Shown here: one piece after another, positions 6,627 to 11,981 of the stretch
Layout of the letters: every line of letters starts with the position of its first letter
Numbering within the stretch: position 1 is the stretch's first letter
Source of the DNA: Verrucomicrobiota bacterium
Lineage (GTDB): Bacteria > Verrucomicrobiota > Verrucomicrobiia > Opitutales > UBA953
DNA: 11,981 nucleotides
Direction: 5' to 3'
Assembly (NCBI GenBank): GCA_009924965.1
Contig: RFQN01000028.1
Location: 1 to 11,981 of the forward strand
The notes under the pieces: model-generated
What the model was told of the DNA's origin: nothing
The model's database searches: none
What the model saw: only the letters and a program-made list of their open reading frames with translations
Program-made: the position numbers and the translations under genes

Positions 6627-7313
6627 ATGAACGCCATGAGACTCCCCTGCTCTGCCCTCGCCCTCGCCGCCGTGCTCTGCCTCGCCCCGACGGCCGAGGC
6701 CATGACCATGCGCAAGAAAGCCTTCCCCAACCAAGGCTTCTTCGGCATCGAAGTCAAAGGCACGGACATGAGCTTCTATGGCCGGGCCGACCACGTCGTC
6801 TCCGTCTCCTTCCAGGAATACACGACCGGCGCCTACATCGTCAGCGAAGTCGTGGTGGACATGCAGAACTCCAACCAGCAGCTCCGTATCTACTACGCCC
6901 GCCCGCCGGGCACGGCGGACGTAGCCGACCGCGCCAACCGCGCCAGCACGGCCAATTCGCAGAACCGCGGCCTCGACCCTTCCGCCGCCAGCAAGCTCCC
7001 GATCCCCGGCCCGCTCGCCGCCATCGAATCGCAGGTCAACAACGTGACCCAATCCACCACCGCTGGACTCGTGGTTAAAAGCTACCCGACCACCACCCAC
7101 GCCAAGACCGTGGAGATGACCGTGAAGTCCAAGGCGGAACTCCAGCGCTTCTACAGCGCCTTCCGCGACCTCTTGGTGGCCCGCACCGTAGCGGCCAGCG
7201 CCGGCTCGACCATCGAAGGCGCTGACGCCGCGACCGCCCAAGCCGCTGCCACGGGTGCGACCCCGACGCTGACCATCAACAGCATCGGCGGGACGCTCTT
7301 CACCCTGGAATAA
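6627..7313 (+). CDS. Secreted protein of unknown family
   Basis: I do not recognise this family. The 228-residue product begins with a signal peptide, and cleavage is likely after PTAEA (~25). The start could be 6627 or the ATG three codons later at 6636, which gives a more typical MRLPCSALALAAVL leader and fits the possible promoter better. There is no proper lipobox. Residues ~35-95 look beta-rich (FFGIEVKGTDMSFYG, VVSVSFQEYTTGAYIVSEVV, QQLRIYYARPPG). An Ala/Ser/Asn-rich linker follows (~97-145), then a second region with TVEMTVKSKAELQRFYSAF, and finally an Ala/Thr-rich tail. It is probably periplasmic or outer-membrane-linked. It is divergent from the ABC transporter and lies 78 bases upstream of the GH20 enzyme on the same strand, so it may share an envelope role, but no function can be assigned. 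Confidence 0.8.
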   Translation: MNAMRLPCSALALAAVLCLAPTAEAMTMRKKAFPNQGFFGIEVKGTDMSFYGRADHVVSVSFQEYTTGAYIVSEVVVDMQNSNQQLRIYYARPPGTADVADRANRASTANSQNRGLDPSAASKLPIPGPLAAIESQVNNVTQSTTAGLVVKSYPTTTHAKTVEMTVKSKAELQRFYSAFRDLLVARTVAASAGSTIEGADAATAQAAATGATPTLTINSIGGTLFTLE

Positions 7314-7351
7314 GCCTACGGGTATAGAGTGATACTGGGCGATTAGGTCGC

Positions 7352-7380
7352 TCGACATCGGGGAGGTCCAAGAGGATAAC
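7352..7380 (+). promoter_or_regulatory. Possible promoter of the GH20 gene
   Basis: TCGACA at 7352-7357, a 17-base spacer, and GATAAC at 7375-7380 resemble a sigma70 promoter (five of six and four of six consensus bases). Transcription would begin near 7387, only about five bases before the ATG at 7392. The -10 element lies inside a perfect 6-bp inverted repeat (GGATAA / TTATCC, 7374-7389), which could be an operator overlapping the promoter. The gene may also be read through from 6627. Confidence 0.35.
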
Positions 7381-7391
7381 TGCTTATCCCC

Positions 7392-8984
7392 ATGCGACTC
7401 CCCCTCCTCGCCTCCCTCCTCCTGGCCACCGCTGGCTGGGCTGGCCCCATTTTGCCCAAGCCGGTCCAAGTGGCTCCCATCATGGACGCCCCCGCCACGA
7501 ACATCCGCGGTGCTAAGGTCGAGGCCGACCCGGCCTTCGCAGCCACCGCCGAGCGCCTCCGCGCCCAACTGGGCACCGGCGGCTCCGCGACCGTGCAGCT
7601 CGTAAAGGCGACCGGCCCCGTCCGCGGCTTTGAGGTCGGCGACGAAGGCTACGTCATCGAAGCCCACCCGGGACAGCCCGTGCGCATCCACGCGCGCACC
7701 GACGCGGGTGCCTTCTACGGCATCGTCTCCCTGCAGCAGCTCGCCTACACCGGCAACGATGGCGGCACGTACATCCCGCCCGGCGACGTCCTCGACAAGC
7801 CCCGCTTCGCTTGGCGCGGCCTGATGATCGACGACGGCCGCCACATCATGGGTAAGGCCCAGATCCTCCGCATGCTCGACCTCATGGCGATGCACAAGCT
7901 GAACACCCTGCATTGGCACCTCACCGAAGACCAAGGCTGGCGCGTCGAGATCAAGAAGTACCCCAAGCTGACGGAAGTCGGCTCCAAGCGCGACGCCTCG
8001 CCGGTCATGGGCGACCGCAAGAAGTCCGACGGCAAGCCCTACGCCGGCTTCTACACGCAGGAAGACCTCAAGGAAGTCGTCGCCTACGCCACGAAGCTCC
8101 ACATCAACGTCGTCCCCGAGATCGAGATGCCTGGCCACGCCGCCGCGGCCATCGCCGCCTACCCGAACCTCGGCAACACCGACATCCCGGGCTACAGCCC
8201 GAAGGTCGCGACCAGCTGGGGCGTCAAATACTACACCTTCGCGCCGAAGGAAGAAACCTTCGCGTTCATCGACGACGTCTTTGCGGAACTCTGCCCGATC
8301 TTCCCGAACGTCTACTTCCACATCGGCGGCGACGAATCGCCCAAGGACCAGTGGAACAAGTCGCCGTTCGCCAAGGAAGTCATGGCCAAGGAAAAGCTGA
8401 AGGACGCCCATGAGCTGCAGTCCTACTTCGTGGCCCGCGTCGAGAAGCTCCTCAACAAGCGCGGCAAGCGCCTCATCGGTTGGGACGAGATCCAAGAAGG
8501 CGGCCTCTCGAAGACCGCGACGATGATGGTGTGGCGCGACTGGAAGTGGGCGCAGCTGGCCGCCGACCACGGCAACAACATCGTGATGTCCCCGACCTCC
8601 CACACCTACTTCGACTACGGCCAGGGCAAGCACCCGGAGAACCCGGCCTTCGACACCATCGGCGGCAACCTCTCCGTCGAGAAGGTCTACGGTTTCGAGC
8701 CCATCCCGCCGAAGTTCACCGAAGCCCAGCGCAAGCTCGTCCTCGGCTGCCAGGCCCAGCTCTGGTCCGAATACATCTTCAATCCCGCCAAGCAGGAATA
8801 CATGGCCTTCCCGCGGGCCTGTGCTTTGGCCGAAGTGGCTTGGTCCGAGAACAAGGACCGCTCTTGGGCCGAATTCCAGCCCCGCCTGGAAGCCCACCTC
8901 AAGCGCTTGGACGCCCTCAAGGTCAACTATCGCCGTGCCGACGGCACCCCCGCCGTGACCGAAAAGGTCGGCCGGGGCGAATAA
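7392..8984 (+). CDS. Exported GH20 beta-N-acetylhexosaminidase
   Basis: This enzyme removes terminal beta-linked N-acetylhexosamine (GlcNAc or GalNAc) from glycan chains, using the substrate's acetamido group as nucleophile. The product is 530 residues, in the usual range for bacterial GH20 enzymes. A short signal peptide MRLPLLASLLLATAGWA precedes the mature part, so it acts in the periplasm or outside. Residues ~20-125 fit the non-catalytic GH20b domain, ending in GAFYGIVSLQQL. The catalytic barrel starts at FAWRGLMIDDGRH and includes LNTLHWHLTEDQGWRVEIK and VVPEIEMPGHAAAA. The catalytic pair Asp314-Glu315 lies in YFHIGGDESP, with MVWRDWKW and LGCQAQLWSEY as substrate-pocket segments. All expected key residues are present. 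A possible promoter overlaps an inverted repeat just before the start. The substrate could be chitin, mucin or marine glycans, or peptidoglycan fragments. Confidence 0.95.
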   Translation: MRLPLLASLLLATAGWAGPILPKPVQVAPIMDAPATNIRGAKVEADPAFAATAERLRAQLGTGGSATVQLVKATGPVRGFEVGDEGYVIEAHPGQPVRIHARTDAGAFYGIVSLQQLAYTGNDGGTYIPPGDVLDKPRFAWRGLMIDDGRHIMGKAQILRMLDLMAMHKLNTLHWHLTEDQGWRVEIKKYPKLTEVGSKRDASPVMGDRKKSDGKPYAGFYTQEDLKEVVAYATKLHINVVPEIEMPGHAAAAIAAYPNLGNTDIPGYSPKVATSWGVKYYTFAPKEETFAFIDDVFAELCPIFPNVYFHIGGDESPKDQWNKSPFAKEVMAKEKLKDAHELQSYFVARVEKLLNKRGKRLIGWDEIQEGGLSKTATMMVWRDWKWAQLAADHGNNIVMSPTSHTYFDYGQGKHPENPAFDTIGGNLSVEKVYGFEPIPPKFTEAQRKLVLGCQAQLWSEYIFNPAKQEYMAFPRACALAEVAWSENKDRSWAEFQPRLEAHLKRLDALKVNYRRADGTPAVTEKVGRGE

Positions 8985-9012
8985 TCCCTCAAAACGACCC
9001 TTCGTCCCCCTC

Positions 9013-9039
9013 CCACGGGCAAGTCCGGCTTGACCGTGG
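9013..9039 (+). terminator. Hairpin between the GH20 gene and efp
   Basis: The sequence CCACGG, a mismatched G, CAAG, a 5-base loop, CTTG, a mismatched A, CCGTGG forms a stem of 10 pairs with one internal mismatch. It lies 28 bases after the GH20 stop. There is no T-run behind it, so if it ends transcription it would do so weakly or with Rho. Its right arm contains TTGACC (9030-9035), a possible -35 box for efp, with TTGTCT 17 bases later as a poor -10. Confidence 0.35.
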
Positions 9040-9072
9040 CGAGCGGGACGGCTTGTCTTCGCCTTTACTCCC

Positions 9073-9636
9073 ATGGCTTCCCTTCCCGTCAACCGCATCA
9101 AGAAGAAGAACATCATGAGCTACAACGGTGAGCTCTGCATCGTTCTCGAGTGCCTCGTCCGCACCCCCCCGAACAACGCCTCCTACGTCCAGATGGAACT
9201 CCGCTCCATCAAGACCGGCGCCAAGATCCCGGTGCGTTGCGGCATCGGCGTCAGCTTCGAAGTCTTCGACAACTCGATCAAGTCCCTCGAGCTCTCCTAC
9301 TTCGCGGACGGCAGCTACGTCTTCTCCGACCCCAACACCTTCGAAGAGTTCTACATCTCCGAGAAGGCCGTCGAAGACACCAAGGACTTCCTGATCCCGG
9401 GTACCTCCTACCAGATCCTCTTCGTCGAGGACCGCCCGGTCACCGTCGACCTCCCGCCCTCGGTCACCGTCAAGGTCCTGGAAGCCCCGCCCGCCGTCAA
9501 GGGCGACACCGCCGGTAACGTCCAGAAGACCGTGGTCTGCGAGAACGGCCTGAACGTGAACGTCCCGCTCTTCATCAAGGAAGGCGAGATGATCAAGGTC
9601 AGCACCGAGAACAAGGAATACCTCGGTCGCGCCTAA
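9073..9636 (+). CDS. efp: Translation elongation factor P, divergent tip loop
   Basis: EF-P binds between the P and E sites of the ribosome and relieves stalling at consecutive prolines. The product has 187 residues, matching the family's length of about 188, and all three beta-barrel domains. The C-terminal signature VPLFIKEGEMIKVSTENKEY is nearly canonical, and VKGDTAG and YVFSDPNTFEEFYIS match domains III and II. The N-terminal domain aligns to E. coli EF-P without gaps, but the tip loop that normally reads PGKG around Lys34 is PPNN here, in VRTPPNNASYVQMEL (residues 29-43). Position 34 is Asn, so there is no Lys or Arg to carry the lysyl, rhamnosyl or similar modification. No epmA, epmB or earP lies in the window. 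No Shine-Dalgarno motif precedes the ATG (ACTCCC just upstream). A strong terminator follows. Confidence 0.93.
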   Translation: MASLPVNRIKKKNIMSYNGELCIVLECLVRTPPNNASYVQMELRSIKTGAKIPVRCGIGVSFEVFDNSIKSLELSYFADGSYVFSDPNTFEEFYISEKAVEDTKDFLIPGTSYQILFVEDRPVTVDLPPSVTVKVLEAPPAVKGDTAGNVQKTVVCENGLNVNVPLFIKEGEMIKVSTENKEYLGRA

Positions 9637-9657
9637 GCCGCCCGACAGTCCGACCTC

Positions 9658-9690
9658 CGAACCCCGGCACCCCCGGGGTTCGTCGTTTTC
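9658..9690 (+). terminator. Intrinsic terminator of efp
   Basis: A perfect 10-bp stem (CGAACCCCGG / CCGGGGTTCG) with a 5-base loop lies 21 bases after the efp stop and is followed by TCGTTTTC. This is a good Rho-independent terminator for the plus strand. On the minus strand no T-run follows, so it is less likely to end the tRNA transcript. Confidence 0.75.
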
Positions 9691-9731
9691 TGGGCACGCC
9701 GCACCCACCCGGGAGAGGCGGCAAAAACTGC

Positions 9732-9802
9732 TAGTCCGACTAGGATTCGAACCTAGACAAGGAGAACCAAAATCTCCTGTGCTACCATTACACCATCGGA
9801 CT
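9732..9802 (-). tRNA. tRNA-Gln (UUG anticodon)
   Basis: The minus strand folds as a complete tRNA of 71 bases including discriminator A. The acceptor stem is AGTCCGA / TCGGACT with seven perfect pairs. The D arm is GTGTAATGGTAGCAC. The anticodon stem is GGAGA / TCTCC with loop TTTTGGT, giving anticodon TTG, which reads CAA for glutamine. The T arm is CTAGG-TTCGAAT-CCTAG. CCA is not encoded, so it must be added after transcription. A run of five T lies 4 bases beyond the 3' end (9724-9728 on the minus strand) and may help termination. The gene lies against the direction of efp and pyrH on both sides, so it is transcribed alone from its own promoter. Confidence 0.96.
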
Positions 9803-9812
9803 GCAGGGGGCG

Positions 9813-9842
9813 AGTTAAGTCGTTTTCCCGAAGGGGAGTCAA
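9813..9842 (-). promoter_or_regulatory. Promoter of tRNA-Gln
   Basis: On the minus strand TTGACT (9842-9837) and TTAACT (9818-9813) are separated by 18 bases, a good -35 and an acceptable -10. Transcription would start near 9806, four bases before the tRNA 5' end. The stretch between the elements contains CCCCTTCGGG, a small hairpin-forming sequence. The spacing to the tRNA supports the call. Confidence 0.5.
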
Positions 9843-9893
9843 GCGAGACAAGGCGAGGTTGACGGAAGCAGGGTCCTCGTCCATCTCCCCTGT

Positions 9894-10628
9894 ATGCCTA
9901 CTACTTCCTCAGTAAAGCCGAAGTATCGCCGGATCGTCCTGAAGATCAGCGGTGAGGCCCTCCGGAACGACGACACCGGCCAATCCATCGACAGCAACGT
10001 CCTCGACCGCCTGGCCGAGGAGCTCAAATCCATCCGCTCCCTCGGCGCCCAGGTCGCCGTGGTCGTCGGCGGCGGCAACATCTTCCGCGGCCTCGCCGGC
10101 GCCCGCGCCAACGGCACCGACCGCACGACGGGCGACAACATGGGCATGCTCGCCACGGTCATCAACGGCCTCGCCCTCATGGACCGCCTCGAGAAGGCCG
10201 GCCTCGAGGTCCGCGTCATGACCGCCATCCCGATGGACCGCATCGCGGAACCGTTCATCCAACGTCGCGCCACCCGTCACCTCTCCCGCGGCCGCATCGT
10301 CATCTTCGTCGCCGGCACGGGCAACCCGTATTGCACGACCGACTACGCCGCCGCCCTGCGCGCGAACGAGATCGGCGCCGACGCCATCCTCAAGGCCACC
10401 AAGGTCGACGGCGTCTACGACAAGGACCCGATGAAGCATAAGGACGCCAAGCGCTACAAGAAGGTCTCGCACGCCGAGGCCCTCACCAAGCGCCTCGGCG
10501 TCATGGACGCCGAAGCTTTCTCGCTCTGTGAGGCCAACAAGCTCCCGATCATCGTCTTCTCGATGGCCGACAAGGGCGCCGTCCGCAAAGCCGTGCTCGG
10601 CCAGCCCATCGGCACGCTCGTCGCCTAA
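9894..10628 (+). CDS. pyrH: UMP kinase
   Basis: UMP kinase phosphorylates UMP to UDP with ATP, an essential step of pyrimidine nucleotide synthesis; the bacterial enzyme is a hexamer of the amino-acid-kinase fold. The product has 244 residues, against 241 in E. coli. KISGEAL near the N-terminus and VVVGGGNIFRG form the phosphate-binding loops, GDNMGMLATVINGLAL is the hallmark UMP-site helix, and CTTDYAAALRANEIGAD with KVDGVYDKDP are the nucleotide-binding segments. It is followed after 31 bases by frr, the usual partner. rpsB and tsf, often upstream, are absent; instead tRNA-Gln on the other strand and efp lie there. TTGACG at 9859-9864 could be its -35 box, but the -10 is poor. Confidence 0.97.
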   Translation: MPTTSSVKPKYRRIVLKISGEALRNDDTGQSIDSNVLDRLAEELKSIRSLGAQVAVVVGGGNIFRGLAGARANGTDRTTGDNMGMLATVINGLALMDRLEKAGLEVRVMTAIPMDRIAEPFIQRRATRHLSRGRIVIFVAGTGNPYCTTDYAAALRANEIGADAILKATKVDGVYDKDPMKHKDAKRYKKVSHAEALTKRLGVMDAEAFSLCEANKLPIIVFSMADKGAVRKAVLGQPIGTLVA

Positions 10629-10659
10629 GCCCCCGCTTTCACACAACTAAAACACCCCC

Positions 10660-11223
10660 ATGGACATCAAACGCATCATCGCCGACGGCGCCACCCACAT
10701 GAAGAAGGCCGTCGACTGGACCCAGCACGAATTCAGCACCCTGCACACGGGCAAGGCTTCGCCCATGATGGTCGAGAACATCCAGGTCCACATCGAGGCC
10801 TACGGCATGACCCAGCGCCTCAAGGACATGGCCGCCATCACGACCCCGGACGCCCAGTCCATCGTCGTCCAGCCCTTCGACAAGGCCGCCATCGACGACA
10901 TCCGCAAGGCCATCCTCGCCGCCAACATCGGCATCAACCCGGTCTCGCAGGGCAGCTTCCTCCGCTGCCCCGTCCCCACCCTCTCCGGCGAACGCCGCCT
11001 CGAGCTCGCCAAGAAGGCGACCCAGCTCGCCGAAGAAGGCAAGGTCCGCGTCCGCAACGCCCGCCGCGACGTCCTCGAAGTCCTCAAGAAGGCCAATAAA
11101 GAGAAGCTCATCACCGACGACGAGCTGAAGCGCGCTGAAAAGGACATCCAGACGAACACCGACAAGGCCATCGCCGACATCGAGGCGCACCTCAAGAAGA
11201 AGGACGCCGAGCTCAAGGGCTAA
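10660..11223 (+). CDS. frr: Ribosome recycling factor
   Basis: RRF, with EF-G and IF3, splits the post-termination ribosome so that it can be used again. The product has 187 residues (185 in E. coli) and shows the family pattern: TLHTGKASPMMVENIQVHIE in the first helix and strand, IVVQPFDKAAIDDIRKAI, and GINPVSQGSFLRCPVPTL in domain II. The long C-terminal helices contain GERRLELAKKATQLAEEGKV, RVRNARRDVLEVLKK and ITDDELKRAEKDIQ. The Arg-rich VRNARRD segment contacts 23S rRNA. It begins 31 bases after pyrH and ends 33 bases before sucC with no terminator between, so the three are probably one transcript. The start is preceded by AACACCCCC rather than a Shine-Dalgarno motif. Confidence 0.97.
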   Translation: MDIKRIIADGATHMKKAVDWTQHEFSTLHTGKASPMMVENIQVHIEAYGMTQRLKDMAAITTPDAQSIVVQPFDKAAIDDIRKAILAANIGINPVSQGSFLRCPVPTLSGERRLELAKKATQLAEEGKVRVRNARRDVLEVLKKANKEKLITDDELKRAEKDIQTNTDKAIADIEAHLKKKDAELKG

Positions 11224-11256
11224 AGACCGGACGTCCCCGCCCGACCTTTCCTTTTC

Positions 11257-11981
11257 ATGAACATTCACGAATACCAGGCCAAGCAGCTCTTCGAGAAGTT
11301 CGGCGTCGCGGTGCCCAAGGGCGTCGCGGTGTCGTCCGTCGCCGAGTTCGACGCGGCCATCGCCCAGCTCAACACCGCGGGCGGCATCATGGTGAAGTCC
11401 CAGATCCACGCGGGCGGCCGCGGTAAGGGCACCTTCACCAACGGATTCAAGGGCGGCGTGAAGTTCTCGCCGACCAAGGAAAAGGCCGTAGAGAACGCCA
11501 AGGCGATGCTCGGCAACACGCTGGTGACCGCCCAGACGGGCGAAGCCGGCCGCAAGGTCCAGACCATCTACTTCACCGAAGCCGCCAACCTCGGCAAGCG
11601 CCCCGACGGCCGCGACGACGAATACTACCTCGCCATCCTGCTCGACCGCGCCACCTCGAAGCCCGTCATCGTGGCTTCGACCGAAGGCGGCATGGAGATC
11701 GAGCACGTCGCCCACGCCACCCCGGAGAAGATCTTCAAGGTCCACGTCGACCCCGCCGTCGGCCTGCAGGCCTTCCAGGCCCGCCAGATCGCCTTCAGCC
11801 TCGGCTTCACCGGCGAGCTCTTCAAGCAGTGCGTGACGCTCGTCACCAAGCTCTACCAGTTCTACTGGGAGAAGGATTGCGCCATGGTCGAGGTCAACCC
11901 CCTGCTCGTCACCGCCGAGGGCAAGCTCCTCGCGCTCGACGCCAAGGTCTCCTTCGACGACAACGCGCTCTTCCGCCACCC
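11257..11981 (+). CDS. sucC: Succinyl-CoA synthetase beta subunit (ADP-forming), C-terminus beyond the right edge
   Basis: The beta subunit of succinyl-CoA synthetase carries the ATP-grasp nucleotide site and, with SucD, converts succinyl-CoA, ADP and phosphate to succinate, CoA and ATP in the TCA cycle. The first 241 of about 390 residues are present. MNIHEYQAKQLFEKFGV, VKSQIHAGGRGKGTF and ASTEGGMEIEHVA match E. coli SucC closely, and MVEVNPLLVT and LALDAKVSFDDNALFRH are the metal and nucleotide-binding segments of the ATP-grasp fold. A short insertion around AANLGKRPDGRDDEYYLAIL distinguishes it from the E. coli protein. It lies 33 bases behind frr on the same strand. sucD would be expected just beyond the edge. 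Confidence 0.96.
   Translation, partial: MNIHEYQAKQLFEKFGVAVPKGVAVSSVAEFDAAIAQLNTAGGIMVKSQIHAGGRGKGTFTNGFKGGVKFSPTKEKAVENAKAMLGNTLVTAQTGEAGRKVQTIYFTEAANLGKRPDGRDDEYYLAILLDRATSKPVIVASTEGGMEIEHVAHATPEKIFKVHVDPAVGLQAFQARQIAFSLGFTGELFKQCVTLVTKLYQFYWEKDCAMVEVNPLLVTAEGKLLALDAKVSFDDNALFRH

Noticed and set aside
6582..9116. Very long open frame on the minus strand (844 codons) opposite the secreted protein and GH20 genes
   Set aside because: The composition is low-complexity Gly/Val/Asp/Arg/His typical of the complement of GC-rich codons; the plus-strand genes have clear signal peptides and conserved motifs over the same DNA.
9825..9838. Small CCC-GAA-GGG hairpin between tRNA-Gln and pyrH as a terminator
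   Set aside because: The stem is too short and no T-run follows in a direction that would serve a gene; it lies within the tRNA promoter spacer.
10639..11979. Open frame of 446 codons on the minus strand opposite frr and sucC
   Set aside because: It is a shadow of two unmistakable conserved genes; its residues are dominated by Asp, Gly, Val, Leu and Glu repeats with no domain-like pattern.
1..11981. Search for CRISPR arrays, insertion-sequence ends, phage genes, toxin-antitoxin pairs or defence modules
   Set aside because: By eye I found no regularly spaced repeats, transposase-like motifs or paired small ORFs; the window appears to be core and envelope genes.

Overview
This window looks like ordinary chromosomal DNA from a high-G+C bacterium, most likely a member of the Verrucomicrobiota (Opitutae-like) or a close PVC relative. 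That placement is an inference. It rests on the high-G+C coding bias, the divergent EF-P with a non-canonical tip loop, the large secreted proteins of no recognised family, and the lack of Shine-Dalgarno sequences before every start I examined. I see no phage, transposon, CRISPR, toxin-antitoxin or defence module, and no gene-free stretch longer than about 110 bases.

Left part (1-2502). On the minus strand, glgC (ADP-glucose synthesis for glycogen) overlaps by an ATGA junction a multi-span membrane protein of unknown function that runs off the left edge. Divergent from glgC is a YycJ/WalJ-type metallo-beta-lactamase-fold hydrolase. Its conserved N-terminal strand is still readable but sits in a different frame from the metal-binding body, with roughly 40-45 expected residues missing. 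It is therefore a pseudogene, a recent deletion, or an assembly error.

Middle part (2507-8984). On the minus strand are three genes of an apparent cell-envelope cluster. They are an ABCG-like half-transporter (ATPase followed by an ABC-2 membrane domain), a small single-span membrane protein with a beta-rich tail, and a 643-residue secreted, mostly helical protein with a TPR-like part. The last two are only 8 bases apart. Divergent from the transporter, across only 38 bases, is a secreted 228-residue protein of unknown family. It is followed by an exported GH20 beta-N-acetylhexosaminidase with its catalytic Asp-Glu pair intact, which would release GlcNAc from chitin-, mucin- or peptidoglycan-derived chains.

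Right part (9073-11981). This is a core growth block: efp with a good intrinsic terminator, tRNA-Gln(UUG) on the opposite strand with its own promoter, then pyrH (UMP kinase), frr (ribosome recycling factor) and the start of sucC (succinyl-CoA synthetase beta). The last three are 31-33 bases apart and probably form one operon. rpsB-tsf, the usual partners of pyrH-frr, are not here.

I did not find a clearly new multi-gene system. The points most worth a second look are the disrupted hydrolase, the EF-P with Asn at the position normally occupied by the modified Lys/Arg, the window-wide absence of Shine-Dalgarno motifs with very short predicted leaders, and the uncharacterised secreted/membrane protein pair beside the transporter.
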